DNA from: Elusimicrobiota bacterium
GTDB taxonomy: Bacteria; Elusimicrobiota; Elusimicrobia; UBA1565; UBA9628
Length of the DNA stretch: 56,484 bases
Assembly (NCBI GenBank): GCA_023249645.1
Contig: JAHFCF010000012.1
Span: 20,543-77,026, forward strand
Direction: 5' to 3'
The notes under the pieces were generated by a model that was not told the DNA's origin, did not search any database, and was given only the letters and a program-made list of their open reading frames with translations. Position numbers and translations under genes: made by a program. How positions within the stretch are numbered: the stretch's first letter is position 1; each line of letters begins with the position of its first letter. Of this stretch, positions 42,452 to 56,300 are shown in pieces.

Positions 42452-43597
42452 TTAAAAAAACTCTCCCGCCCACAGGCGCTGTATGAAGTTTTCCCAGGGC
42501 ACGATCTCTATGCCGTTGCCCAATAGCCGGGGTTCTTTTTCAAGGCAGACAATAATTTGTTTTTTTACCGGCCCATCCTCCGCAAGGGCCAGCAGGCCTT
42601 TTGCGCAGCCCTCGTGCACTCGGGAGCTCGCTTTCACTTCCAGGGCCAGAGCTTTTTCAGCCAGCAGGAAATCCACCTCGAGCCCGCCCGCCGTCCTCCA
42701 GAAACTGATGTCCAGTTCCGGATTTTTATACGCCTGATAAGCCTTGATTTCCATAAGGATATAGTGCTCAAAAGATTTTCCGAATTCCGGAGTGCCGGGC
42801 TTGGGGCGGCGCCGGCACAGGTAGTTGGCTAGTCCGACGTCAAAAAGATAAAATTTTTCAGTCTCGATGAGCCGTCGGTTGACCGCTTTTTTCCAAGGCG
42901 ATATTCTGAAGCCGAGATAGGTTTCCTCAAGAATATCGAAGTATCCGCGCACCACCTTGGCCGACACTCCGGTTTCCCTGGCCACATTGGTGTAATTAAG
43001 AAGTTCGCTGCTGGTGACGGCCGCGACCCTTAAAAATTCAGAGAAAGCCGGGATATTGCGCACCAGCGCTTCGCCGGCGATTTCATCTTTAAGGTAGTCG
43101 GCCACATAACCGCGCAGGTCCTCCAGGGGGTCGGGCGACAAGTAATGCGATGGAAGCAGGCCCGAGACCATGATCTCTTCGAGATCGAACCTTTCCGTTT
43201 CAACGCGCGAGAGCGGGGTCATGGTCCTTCTCCAGGCCCGTCCGCCCAAAAGGTTGGCGTGGCTGCGGCGCAATTTCCTGGCGCTTGAGCCGGTCAGGAG
43301 AAAAGAGATGTTCTTGTTTTCTATAAGCCAGTGAACTTCATCCAGCAGGGCCGGGATTTTCTGTATTTCATCGACAACGATCAGTCCCCTATGCCGCTGA
43401 TAGCGTTCACGGAGCAACGCCGGCCTGGCCGCGAATTCGGCGAAAATGTCGGTTTTAAGCAGATCGATAATGACCGCGCCGGGAAGGTGATGTCTTATCC
43501 AGTATGTTTTGCCCACCTTGCGCGGCCCCCACAAAAAAGCCGACTTGCCGGGCGGTAAGGATAGGTTGAATCGCCGATTTATGATTTTTTTATCCAT
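42452..43597 (-). CDS. AAA-family ATPase with DUF4143 C-terminal domain
   Basis: 381 aa from 'MDKKIINRRFNLSLPPG'; the open frame extends 32 codons further upstream without support. Walker A is G24-PRKVGKT31, Walker B 'GLIVVDEIQKIPALLDEVHWL', and sensor 'SFLLTGSSARKLRR'. The second half contains winged-helix ('LNYTNVARETGVSAKVVRGYFDILEE') and restriction-endonuclease-like ('LDISFWRTAGGLEVDFLLAEKALALEVK', with D and E-x-K) portions typical of this family. Such genes are common, mobile and of unknown role. It ends 3 bp from a REP-A copy and has a lower GC content than its surroundings, suggesting acquisition. Confidence 0.85.
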   Translation of the reverse strand: MDKKIINRRFNLSLPPGKSAFLWGPRKVGKTYWIRHHLPGAVIIDLLKTDIFAEFAARPALLRERYQRHRGLIVVDEIQKIPALLDEVHWLIENKNISFLLTGSSARKLRRSHANLLGGRAWRRTMTPLSRVETERFDLEEIMVSGLLPSHYLSPDPLEDLRGYVADYLKDEIAGEALVRNIPAFSEFLRVAAVTSSELLNYTNVARETGVSAKVVRGYFDILEETYLGFRISPWKKAVNRRLIETEKFYLFDVGLANYLCRRRPKPGTPEFGKSFEHYILMEIKAYQAYKNPELDISFWRTAGGLEVDFLLAEKALALEVKASSRVHEGCAKGLLALAEDGPVKKQIIVCLEKEPRLLGNGIEIVPWENFIQRLWAGEFF

Positions 43598-43779
43598 ATA
43601 GGGAAGTTTATCATGATAAAATTCCCTTATCAAGACTTGGCTCTGAGACTCAAGACCCCCGGGACCGTCGCGGTCCGAAGGAATTCCTCCCACTTTTTTT
43701 CAAGAGATTTTTGGAATATTCTGTTCATAAAAGTATTTATACTACAATGTTAATTTAAATTCAACAGATTATCCGAGGC
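43598..43779. other. Gene-free AT-rich stretch before the vapC remnant
   Basis: No gene is supported. It holds a small TATCATGATA palindrome at 43610-43619 next to the ATPase start, an AT-rich run with TATACT around 43738, and a CCGAG-CTCGG inverted repeat just before 43790. Confidence 0.4.
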
Positions 43780-44058
43780 ATGACTCGGATTGTCCGAGGC
43801 CCTCGGGGCGGTGCAGCTCGACAGGAAGGAGGGCACCGCGCGGGCGGTCGCGTTCAAGGACGATTTCCTGGCGGAGAAAATCGTGCTAGCCGCTTTGGAC
43901 TGTCGTTTTACGATTGCCTTTATGTCGCCTTGGCCGAGCAACTCGGAGCCCGCTTGCTGACGGCCGACCGCGAGATTCCCAAAAAAAGCGCGCCACTGAG
44001 TCACGACCATACTGGCCCAAGACTGATCGTCGCGCAAAGACATCTCGCAAGCCTTTGA
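43780..44058 (+). pseudogene. Remnant of a VapC-type PIN-domain toxin
   Basis: The only recognisable part is 'FGLSFYDCLYVALAEQLGARLLTADREI' (about 43888-43980): the third and fourth acidic positions and hydrophobic core of the PIN C-terminal half. The first acidic motif and the N-terminal two thirds are absent from this frame; the codons before it are out-of-frame-like (Gly/Arg-rich), while another frame reads 'EALGAVQLDRKEGTARAV'. This pattern fits frameshift and 5' loss. No antitoxin gene is nearby. It is therefore a broken toxin gene, not an active module. Confidence 0.6.
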
Positions 44059-44102
44059 CTGCGCGCGTTTTCTCATAAATCGTCACGCATCCCCGACCAC
44101 GG

Positions 44103-44366
44103 CAAATCAAGACCTGCCCTAATTTCTTTTCCCAAAGATTTCGCATGGAAGAAACAAAAATTTCGCAACGATAATCCATACTCATCAAGATGCAAGCCAG
44201 GCCGCGCGCGATGGCGGACTCTCCAGGCTCCTGCGGCGATGAAAATCGCCGCTCTCTTTGTTTCATTGGTTTTCTATTAAGCGGTGCCGCTCGCGGTTTT
44301 TCTTCTTTTTTTTCGCGCGCGATTAATATAGTTAAGGGCTTCGCTCAAAAGTCAAGGCCTGACCCC
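44103..44366. repeat. REP-A-edged repeat, copy 2, at the 5' end of the giant gene
   Basis: Begins CAAATCAAGACCTG, carries the same CGATAATCCATACTCAT core as copy 1 (44165-44209), and ends in a REP-A arm (44345-44366, TCAAAAGTCAAGGCCTGACC + CC). The final arm is in frame with the giant protein and encodes QKSRPDP just before its hydrophobic signal core. A poly-pyrimidine run (about 44297-44312) lies inside. Confidence 0.6.
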
Positions 44367-47300
44367 ATCATTTTGCTGCTGCTGGCGGGGGCGGCGGGGG
44401 CGACGACCACGCAATCGCCGACGGATGTCAGGTTCGACGACATCTCGACCTTCAGCATCACGGCCTCGGGCTACGTCGCCACGCCGAACTTCACCAACCT
44501 CTCCGTCGCCGGGGTCGGGGTCAACGTCTCCTCGGGGCCGACCTACCAATACAACAACTGGCGCAGCGGCCAGGGCGACGTCTGGACCACCCGGTTGGCG
44601 ATGCCCACGGCACGAGCTTGTGAGGGCGCGGCCAGCCTGGGCGGCAAGGTCTATGTCATCGGGGGAACTCCTAATGGGGGCGGCTCATTCAACAGCCAAA
44701 ATGAAGAGTACGACCCGGCCGCCAATGTCTGGAACACGCGCGCGGCGATGCCCACGGCACGCTACTCTCCCGGGACAGCGGCCCTGGCCGGCAAGATCTA
44801 CGCTGCGGGCGGACAGAACGCCAGCAACCGCACCAACAATGAAGAGTACGACCCGGTGACAAACACCTGGAACACCCGCGCGCCTTTGAACACGGCCCGA
44901 TACGGTCACGCCGCAGCCGCCGTCAACGGCAAGCTCTACGCCGTGGGAGGATATGGCACCACCTATTACAACAGCAACGAAGAGTACAACCCCGCCACCA
45001 ATGCCTGGACCACCCGGGCACCCATGTACTCGCCGCGCTACTTCGTGAGCGGGGCCGCTGCCAACGGCAAGGTCTACGCCATCGGGGGAAACAACTCAGG
45101 CGGCACCACCAACCTCAACGAAGAGTACGACCCCGTAGGCAATGTCTGGACCACCAAGGCCCAGATGCCCACGAAACGGTACAGTCCGGCCGTAGCCAGC
45201 CTGGGCACCAAGATCTATGCCGTCGGGGGAGATGACGGAGGCGCAAAAAGCGCTACCAACATCAACGAAGAATTCGACCCCGCGGCCAATGCCTGGGCCA
45301 CCCGGGCGGCGATGTTCACCTATCGCCGCCAGCCGGCCGCAGCGGAAATAAACGGAAAAATCTTCCTGGTGGGGGGCACGAATGGGGCCGCTTCCAGCAA
45401 CAACGAAGAATACGACCCCGGCGTGGCCTCGACCTTCACCGCGCTTGCGCCCAACACGCTTTACTCCTTCAAGGCGCAGTCCAAGAACTCGGACGCCAGC
45501 CTGAACACGGCGACCTCGGTCATCTCCACCTACACCCTGGCCTGCACCACGACGTCGGCAGGCGCCCTCACCACGGCCGTCACCAACAACAGCGTCACCG
45601 TCCAGTGGGCCTCGGGCACCGCCGCCGGAGGATTCAACAGTTCGGGGGCCCACTTCATCGTCCAGGCCTCATCGTCTTCCGCGTTTGCCACCGTCACCGC
45701 CTCGACCACGAGCTACAACGACACCTCCGCCGCCGTCCCCAACCTCACCGGCCAGACCACCTATTACTTCCGCGTGCAAGCCTACAACTCAGCCAACGTC
45801 ACGGACTACTCCTGGTTCGTGCTGGGCTCCACGCTCACCTTGATCACGCAGGCGCCGACCTCAGTCTATTTCGACGAGATCACCAACTACAGCATCACCG
45901 CCTCGGGCTACGCGGCGACCCCGGCCTTCTCGAGCATGACGCTCGGCAGCACGGGCGTCAACGTCTCCACGGGACCGACCTACAACTACTTCAACTGGCG
46001 CAACGGCGACAAGTGGAACACCCGGGCGCCCATGCTCTCTCTGAGAAGCTATGCCCTGGCCGCGGCCGCGGTGGGCGGGAAGCTCTATGCGGTTGGCGGT
46101 TCCGCTGATGCCACTAACGGCTCCAATCTCAACGAGGAGTACGACCCGGCCGCCAACGTCTGGAACACCCGCGCGGCCATGCCCACGATACGCCAGCAAT
46201 TGGCCGCAGCCGCGCTGGGCGGGAAGCTGTACGCGGAGGGCGGAACCCCCGACGGCAGCGCCTCCCGGAATCAAAACGAGGAGTATGACCCTGTCGCCAA
46301 CACCTGGAACACACGCGCGCCCATGCCCACGGCGCGCAGATGGGTCACCGCAGCCGCGCAAAACGGGAAGGTGTATGTGGTGGGTGGATACACCGCCGGC
46401 AACGTCAATATGAACGAAGAGTATGACCCAGCCGTGAACACATGGAACACCAGGCTCCAGATGCCCACGGCGCGGTATGGTCTGGCCGCGGCCGCAGCAG
46501 TCGGGAAGGTCTACGCCGCGGGCGGGTGCAACAACAACCAGAACGAGGAGTACGACCCCGTGGGCAATGTCTGGAGCACCCGCGCGGTCCTGCCCACGAC
46601 CCGGTGCGTTGTCACCGCAGCCGCGGCAGGAGGGAAGGTCTACGTCCTGGGCGGGAACACGCCCAACAATCAAAACGAAGAGTACGACCCGACCGCGAAC
46701 ACATGGACCACCCGGGCGCAGATGTCCACGGCGCGGGGTCAGCCTGCCGCAGCCGCGCTCAACGGAAAGGTCTATGTGGTGGGGGGAAGGGATGGCGCGT
46801 CGACATACTACAACTATAACCAGGAATACGACCCCGGCGTGGCCTCGACATTCACCGCGCTCTCGCCCAACACGCTTTACTCCTTCAAGTCCAAGGCGCG
46901 CGAGGCGGACGGCATCACCTACACTTCCGAAACCGCGGTCATCTCGACCTACACCTTGGCCTGCACCACGACGTCGGCGGGCGCCCTCACCACCGCCGTC
47001 ACCAACAACAGCGTCACCGTCAACTGGGCCTCCGGCACGTCCGCCGGGGGCTACAACGGTTCGGGCGCGCATTTCATCGTCCAGGCCTCGTCCGTCTCCA
47101 CGTTTGCCACCATCACGGCCTCGACCACGAGCTACAACGACACCTCCGCCACCGTTTCCAGCCTCGCCGGCCAGAGCACCTATTACTTCCGCGTGCAGGC
47201 CTACAACTCGGCCAATGTCACGGACTACTCCTGGTTCGTCATGGGCTCGACCTGGACAGCCATCGAGACACCGACCTCGATCTACTTCGATGAGATCACG

Positions 47301-50300
47301 ACTTTCTCTATAACGGCTTCAGGATATGCCGCCACGCCGGCGTTCTCCAGCATGTCCTACGGCAGCTCGGGCGTCAACGTCTCCTCCGGACCGACCTACC
47401 AGTACAACAACTGGCGCAGCGGCGCGGGCAACGTGTGGTACACGCGCCAAGCAGCCACCAACGTTCACCGCTCCAATGTCAACACAACGATGGGCGGAAA
47501 GGTCTACATCATCGCCGGGGCGAACGCCGGCTCCTACATCCTCAATTGCGACGTCTACGACCCCGTGACCAACGCCTTTGCGGCCATCGCCGCCGCGTAC
47601 GGCTCTCATTACGGCTCCATCGCCGGAGTCATCGCGGGGAAGATCTACATCGGGGGAGGCGAGAACAGCACGACCCAGTTCGAAAGCTACTCCCCATTGA
47701 CCAATAGCTGGACCACCTTGGCTACGATGCCGACCGCCAGAAGCGGCGGCTTGTCCGGAGGCGCGGCGAACGGCAAGTATTACCTGATCGGAGGAAACAT
47801 CAATGAGGAGTACGATCCCGCCACCAACACCTGGAACACCCGCGCGCCCCCGCCCGTATCGCTCTCCGTCCCCGGCAGCGCGGTATGGTCCAACCGCATC
47901 TACTCCTTCGGCGGCGGCTCCTATGTCAACACCAACTACGAATATGATCCGACGGTGAATACCTGGTACACCCTGGCGCCGATGCCAACGCCCCGCAACA
48001 ACATGTACACGGCGACCGTGGGGGGCAAGATATTCGTCATCGGGGGCGCTAATGGCACCAACGGCATAACCACCAATGAGGAATACGACCCGAGCCAAAA
48101 CACCTGGACGACCCGGGCCGCAAAGGTAACGCCCACCACCCAGATCTACGGATCCGGAGCGGCCTATGGCAGGATTTTCCTCATCAATGGGATAACCCCC
48201 ACCAACACCAACGGCATCACCATCAACGAGGAATATGACCCCGGCGTGACCTCGACCTTCACGGTCTCAGGGGCGCTCTCGCCCAACACCCTCTACTCCT
48301 TCCAAGCCGTGGCGCGCAACTTCTTGGGCTCGCAAACCTCCGCGGTCTCCGCCTCCACCTACACCCTGGCCTTCACCACGACGTCGGCGGGAGCCCTCGC
48401 CACGGCGATCAGTTCCGGCAGCATCACCGTCAACTGGTCCTCGGGCACGGCCGCCGGAGGCTACAACGGCTCGGGCGCCTACTTCCTCGTGCAGGCCTCC
48501 TCCATGTCGAGCTTCAACCCCATCCTCACCAGCACCACCAGCTACAACGCCGCGTCCGCCGTCGTCTCCGGCCTGACCTCCCTGACCACCTATTACTTCC
48601 GCGTGCAGGCCTATAACTCGGCTAATGTCACCGACTACTCGTGGTTCAACCTCGGTTCGACCATCACCTGGGCCACGGAGGACCCCACCTCCATCTATTT
48701 CGACGAGATCACGACTTTCTCCATCACGGCTTCCGGGTATGCCGCCACGCCGGGATTCACAGGACTGAGCTCCGGCTCCTCCGGCGTCGACGTCTCCTCC
48801 GGGCCGACCTACAACTACTTCAACTGGCGCAACGGCGACAAATGGAACAACCGGGCGCAAATGCCCTCGAAGCGGGACTATCTGGCCGCAGCTGCCGTGG
48901 GCGGCAAGGTCTACGTCGTCGGAGGAACGAATGGGTCCAATCTAAACAAGAACGAAGAATACGACCCAGTGGCCAATGCGTGGAACACACGGGCCCCCAT
49001 GCCCTCGGATCGAGGTTATCTGGGCGCAACAGCCCTGGGCGGCAAGGTCTATGCCCTGGGTGGATTTAGTGGAGCATCGACTTACTACAACACCAACGAA
49101 GAGTACGACCCTGCCGCCAACACCTGGAACACCCGCACGGCCATGCCCATCAGACAGGGCTATGAGGCCGTGGCAGCCATAGGAGGCAAGATCTACTCGA
49201 TAGGAGGGATCACGCAAGGGGGCGGCTATGTAAACACCAACCAGGAATACGACCCAGCGACCAATGCCTGGAACACCCGGGCGCCGATGCCCACGGCACG
49301 ACGCTCCCCAGGCGCAGCAGTAGTGTTCAACAAGGTCTACATCGTGGGGGGCATGAATGGAAACATCCTCAACATCAACGAAGAATACGACCCCGTTGGC
49401 AATGCCTGGAACACCCGCAAAGTCCTGCCCTCCTACCGGTATACTCCGGGCGCTGCAACCGTGGGAGGCAAGATCTATATCATGGCGGGAACTACTAATG
49501 GATCAGCAGTCACCAACATCAATGAGGAATACGACCCGACAGTCAATACCTGGACGACCCGAGCCCCTATCTCGACGTCGCGGTTGGCCCTGAGCGCGGC
49601 AGCCGTGAACGGCAAGATCTATGTCCCCGGAGGGGCATCAGCAAGTGCAACCACCTATTACAATGTCAACGAAGAATACGACCCCGGCGTGGCCTCGACC
49701 TTCACGGTCTCAGGAGCGTTCTCGCCCAACACGCTTTACTCCTTCAAGGCCAAGGCGCGCCAGTCCGACGGCGCGACCTACACCCAGGAAACCGCCGTGA
49801 TCTCCACCTACACATTGGCAGCAGCCACGGCCACATTGAATGGCGCGCAGTTCGCATCCATCAGCACCACCACCCTTACGGTCAACTGGTCCTCCGGCAC
49901 GCCCAACGGGACCCTTTTCAATGGCTCCGGGGCCTATTACATCGTCCATGCTTCCTCTTATACAGACTTCCATTCCACGGCCTCCGCCATAACGACAGCC
50001 GCTGACACTCTCTCAGCCTCGCCCTCGGGCCTGTGGCCCAACAACACCTACTACTTCCGCGTCCAGGCCTACAACTCGGCCAATGTCACGGACTACTCCT
50101 GGTTCCAGCTCGGCTCCACCTGGACCTTGGCCATGCCGGTCACCACCAACACCGTGACGGTGAACATCTCCAGCATCTCGGCCAATTGGGCCGCTCTAGC
50201 CCTGCAGCCCTCGTCCAGCTCTGCGGAAGGCTATATCCTGATAGCCTCCACTGCCTCTGACTTCAGCGGCACCCTATACTCAAGCTCCACGACCAATATC

Positions 50301-53300
50301 GCCTTGACCACACTGACCGTCTCGGGCCTGCCGGGAAACAGCACCTACTACCTCGCGGTCGGCGCGCTCAACTGGGGCTCGGTGGCGAACTACGTCACGC
50401 TCGGCTCGACCTATTTCACCATCGAGACGCCGACCTCGATCTATTTCGACGAGATCACGACTTTCTCCATCACGGCTTCAGGGTATGTCGCCACGCCGGG
50501 ATTCACGAACCTGAGCGCGGGCTCATCGGGCGTCAACGTCTCCTCGGGACCGACCTACCAATACAACAATTGGCGCAACGGCGACCAGTGGAACACTCGG
50601 GCGCAGAGGCCCTCGGCAGGGGATGGGCCAGGCACAGCGGCCGTCGGCGGAAAGCTTTATGCCATAGGGTTCAATTTCGGCAATGCCAATGAAGAGTACG
50701 ACCCCGCGGCCAATGCCTGGAATACAAGGGCGGTCATGCCCACGGCACGGTATTTCCTGGTCACCGCCGTAGGCGGCAACAAGGTCTACGCCTTGGGTGG
50801 ATATAGCAATACAGGCGGCTATCTCAACGCCAACGAAGAGTACGACCCCTCTGCCAATACCTGGAACACCCGGGCGCAAGTGCCCTCGACGCGGGCCTAT
50901 ATAAGAGGAGCGGCCGTGGGCGGCAAGGTCTATGCGGTAGGAGGATCTAATGCGGCAGGATACTTCAACGCCAACGAAGAATATGACCCAGGGACCAATA
51001 CCTGGAACACACGGGCGCCCATGCCCACGCAAAGGTACGCCATGCTCGTCGCGGCCGTGAACAACAAGATCTATGCCATGGCAGGAGGCAGTGCGGGCTA
51101 TCTCAACAACAACGAAGAATACGACCCCGTAGGCAATACCTGGAACACACGGGCTCCAGTGCCCACGCCGCGGTATCTGCTGACTGGGGCAGTCATCGGA
51201 GGCAAAGTCTACGCCATCGGCGGAGAATATTCAGGCTATCGCAACACCAACGAAGAATATGATCCCACGGCCAATACCTGGACCACCAGGACGCCGATGC
51301 CTACGCCACGGGACTATCTGGCCGCGGGTGCAGCGGTTGTTAACGGAAAACTCTATATAGTCGGGGGCTATAATGGGTCCATGCTCAACGTCAACGAAGA
51401 GTACGACCCCGGCGTGGCCTCGACCTTCACGGTCTCAGGCGCGCTCTTGCCCAACACCCTCTACTCCTTCCAAGCCGTAGCGCGCGACTTCTCGGGCTCG
51501 CAAACCGCCGTAGTCTCCGCTTCCACCTACACGCTGGCCTTCACCACGACGTCGGCAGGCGCCCTCACCACGGCCGTCGGCGCCAACAGCGTCACCGTGC
51601 AGTGGTCCTCCGGCACGGCCGCCGGAGGCTTCAACGGCGCGGGAGCGCACTTCACTGTGCAGGCTTCATCCGTCAGCACGTTTGCCACCATCACCGCCTC
51701 GACCACGAGCTACGACGACACCTCCGCCGCCGTCTCCGACCTCACCGAACAGACCACCTATTACTTCCGCGTGCAGGCCTACAACGCGGCCAATGTCACG
51801 GACTACTCCTGGTTCGTGCTGGGCTCAACGCTCACCTTGATCACGCAGGCGCCGACCTCGGTCTATTTCGACGAGATCACCACCTTCAGCATCACCGCTT
51901 CTGGCTATGTCGCCACCCCGGGATTCACGGGCCTCAAAACAGGCTCCGCGGGCGTCAACGTCTCCACGGGACCGACCTACCAGTACAACAACTGGCGCAA
52001 CGGCGACAAGTGGAACACACGCGCGCCCATGCCCTCAAAACGCGAGCTGCCGGGCGCGGCAACCGTCGGAGGGAAGCTCTATGTGGTGGGGGGAACTCCT
52101 GATGGAGGGGGCGCGTTCCTGAACTTCAATGAAGAATATGACCCAGCGGCCAATGCCTGGAACACCCGCGCGCCCATGCCGACCACGCGCTACGGTCCGG
52201 CCACAGCCAGCCTCGGAGGCAAGATTTACGCCATCGGGGGAGATACCGGATCCCAGATAAATCTCAACCAAGAGTACGACCCCACGAGCAATACCTGGAA
52301 CACCCGCGCGCCCATGCCCACGGCGCGCCACTATGCAGCCGCGGCGGCCGTCCTTGGAAAGGTTTACATCTTCGCGGGACAGAACATCAATGTCAACCAA
52401 GAATATGACCCGTCCGCCAATACCTGGAACACCAGGAAGCAAGTGCCGACCGCGAGGAGCCTGCCTGCCGCGGCCGCGTACGGAGGCAAGGCCTATGTGA
52501 TGGGAGGATATGTCTGGGCCGCCGGCGCCTCCAACAATATCAACGAAGAATACGACCCGGCGGCCAATGCTTGGAATACCCGCGCACGGATACCCACACC
52601 ACGAAACAGCTTGGCCGCGGCCGCCGTCGGAGGCAAAATCTATGCGCTCGGCGGCAACGATAACGGCAGCAATGCCGCCTTGAACCTCAATGAAGAATAC
52701 GACCCAACGGCCAATACCTGGGCCACCCGGGCCGTCACACTCACACTGCGCGATGAGCAGGTCGCAGTCGCCGTCATGGGTAAGATCTACGTGGTGGGCG
52801 GATATTATGCCGGCGGCGCCACCCGCTTGAACGTCAACGAAGAGTACGACCCCGGCGTGGCCTCGACCTTCACGGCGCTCTCCCCCAACACCCTTTACTC
52901 CTTCCAGTCCGAGGCGCGCGAGGCCGACGGCATCACCTACACCGCGGCCACCGCGGTCATCTCTACCTACACCCTGGCCTACGCCTCGACGTCGGCCAGC
53001 GACCTGGCCACGGCCGTCACCACCTACAGCGTCACCGTGCAGTGGTCCTCCGGCACGGCCGCCGGGGGCTACAACGGCTCGGGCGCCTCCTTCATCGTCC
53101 AGGCCTCCTCGTCCTCGACTTTTGCCACCATCACCGCCTCGACCACAAGCTACAACGACACCTCAGCCACCGTCTCCAACCTCAGCGGCCAGAGCACCTA
53201 TTACTTCCGCGTGCAGGCCTACAACTCGGCCAACGTCACGGACTACTCCTGGTTTGTTCTCGGCTCGACTTGGACAGCCATCGAGACCCCGACCTCGGTC

Positions 53301-56300
53301 TACTTCGATGAGATCACGACTTTCTCCATAACGGCTTCAGGATATGCCGCCACGCCGGCGTTCTCCAGCATGACGGTCGGCCAATCAGGCGTCAACGTCT
53401 CCACGGGGCCGACCTATAACACCTTCAACTGGCGCAACGGCGACGTCTGGAACACCCGGGCGCAAATGCCCTCAAAACGGGACTATCTCGCAGCGGCAGC
53501 TGTGGGCGGAAAAATCTATGCCATGGGCGGCTGGAATGGAACGACATACTATAACTTCAACGAAGAATACGACCCAACGGCCAATGCCTGGAACACCCGT
53601 GCAAAAATGCCAACGCAACGAGACTATCTGGCCGCGGCGGCTTTGGGCGGCAAGATCTATGCGTTGGGGGGATATAACGGATCCACATACTACAACATCA
53701 ATGAAGAATACGATCCAGCGACCAATGCCTGGAACACCCGAGCGCAAATGCCCTCCAAACGGGCCAATCTGACCGCGGCAGCCATGGGCGGCAAGCTCTA
53801 CGCCATGGGCGGGTGGAATGGGACGACCAACTATAACTTCAATGAAGAATACGATCCAGCGGCCAATGCCTGGAACACCCGAGCACAGATGCCCACGCAA
53901 CGGCGCGATCTGGCCACGGCGGCCGTGGGCAGCAAGATCTATGCGGTGGGGGGATATAACGGGTCCACATACTTCAACATCAATGAGGAATACGATCCAG
54001 CGGCCAATGCCTGGGCCACACGAGCGAAAATGCCTACGCAACGGACGGCTCCGGCCGCGGCGGCCGTAGGCGGCAAGGTCTACGCCATGGGGGGATACAA
54101 CGCAAGCTATCTCACCAACAACCAAGAATACGATCCGGCGGCCAATACTTGGACCACCCGCACGCCCATGTCGACGCCACGGAGCTATCTGCCCGCAGTA
54201 GCTGTCTATGGCAAGGTCTACGCCGTGGGAGGGTTCAATGGGTCCACATACTTCAACGTCAACGAAGAATACGACCCCGGCGTGGCCTCGACTTTCACGA
54301 CCGGCGGATTCTCGCCCAACACCCTCTACTCCTTCCAGGCCGTGGCGCGCAATCTCATGGCCTCTCAAACCTCCGCGGTGTCCGCCTCCACCTACACCTT
54401 AGCCTACGCCAGCTCCACGGCCTCGGGAACCGCGGCCTTCTCGAATGTCTCTATCACCAGCGTCACGGTCAACTGGTCCTCCGGCACGGCCGCCGGAGGG
54501 TACAACGCCTCGGGGGCCTCCTTCATCGTCCAGGCCTCCACCATGTCGAACTTCATCCCAACCACCACCAGCACCACGAGCTACAACGACACATCCGCCA
54601 CCCTCACCAGCCTCACCACCGCGACGGTCTATTATTTCCGCGTGCAGGCCTACAACACGGCCAATGTCACGGACTATTCCTGGTACGGCGTGGGCTCGAC
54701 GACCCAGACCGCCGGGACGCCCACCTCCGTGAGCGTCGCCGCCGTCTACACCGGCAGCATCACCGTCAGCTACGGGACCACCGGCGCTACCAGTTATGTC
54801 GTCCAGGCCGCGACTTCCTCGAATTTCACCACGGTCTTCGCTTCCGCCGGCGTGACGGACGCCTCGCTCACGCCCACAGGCCTCTCGACCAACACGCTCT
54901 ACTACCTGCGCGCCGGCGCTCTGTGGGGCACGACGACCATTTACGCGGCCACCCTCTCGACCTACACCGCCATCGAGACGCCCGCATCCATCTACTACGA
55001 TGAGATCTCGACCTGGTCGATCACCGCCTCGGGCTATGCGGCCACGCCGGGATTCACCGGCCTGAGCTCCGGCTCATCCGGCGTGAACGTCTCCTCAGGA
55101 CCGACCTACAACTATTACAACTGGCGCAGAGGCGATGTCTGGAACACCCGGGCGAAAATGCCGACGCAACGGGCTGCTCCGGCCGCGGCAGCTGTGGGGG
55201 GTAAGGTCTACGTCATGGGTGGAAATGCGGCAGCATACTTCAACACCAACGAAGAGTATGACCCCGCGGCCAATGCCTGGAACACCCGCGCGCAAATGCC
55301 GACGCCACGGAGTCTTCAAGCCGCGGCGGCAGTGGGGGGCAAGGTCTACGCCATGGGGGGGTGGAATGGGTCGACAATCTACAACATGAACGAAGAGTAC
55401 GACCCTGCCGCCAACGCCTGGAACACCCGCGCGCAAATGCCGACGAACCGGAATTATCTTGTCGCGGCGACTGTGAATGGCAAGGCCTTCGTCGTTGGGG
55501 GACATAATGGGTCGACATACTGCAATATCAACGAAGAGTACGACCCTGCCGCCAACACCTGGAACACCCGCGCACAAATGCCGACGCAGCGGAGAGCTTC
55601 GGCCGCGGCGGCTGTGGGAGGCAAGGTCTACGTCTTAGGGGGAACTGTTGGTGGGTCCACATGCTACAACGCCAACGAAGAGTACGACCCGGTGGGCAAT
55701 GCTTGGAACACCCGCGCACAAATGCCGACGCCACGGTTTTATCTGGCCGCGGCGCCTGTGGGGGGCAAAGTCTTCGTCGTAGGGGGCGTTTCTTCTAATG
55801 AGGCAACATACTTAAACGCCAACGAAGAGTACGACCCTATAGCCAACACCTGGAACACCCGGACGAAAATGCCCACGCAACGGGACTATCTGGCTGCGGC
55901 GGCTGTGAATGGCAAGGTCTATGTCGTTGGGGGATATGCCGGAGCACTAATCTACAACATGAACGAAGAATACGACCCCGGCGTAGCCTCGACCTTCACG
56001 GTCTCGCAAGCGCTCTCGCCCAACACCCTCTATTCCTTCGCCGCCATGGCCCAGAACGCCGGCGGCATGCAGACAGCGGCCTACTACTCCTCCACCTACA
56101 CCCTAGCCGCCGCTACGGCCACACTGAACGGCTCGCAGTTCGCGGCTCTCACCAGCAGCACCAGCGTCACGGTCAACTGGTCCTCAGGCACGCCCAGCGG
56201 GACCCTCTACAACGGCTCCGGGGCCACCTATATCGTCCACGCTTCCTCTTACTCCAATTACAATTCAACAGCCGCCACGGTTCAGACAGCCGTTGACACT

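Noticed and set aside
43780-44058. An active VapBC toxin-antitoxin module
   Set aside because: Only the C-terminal half of the PIN domain can be read and no antitoxin gene accompanies it.
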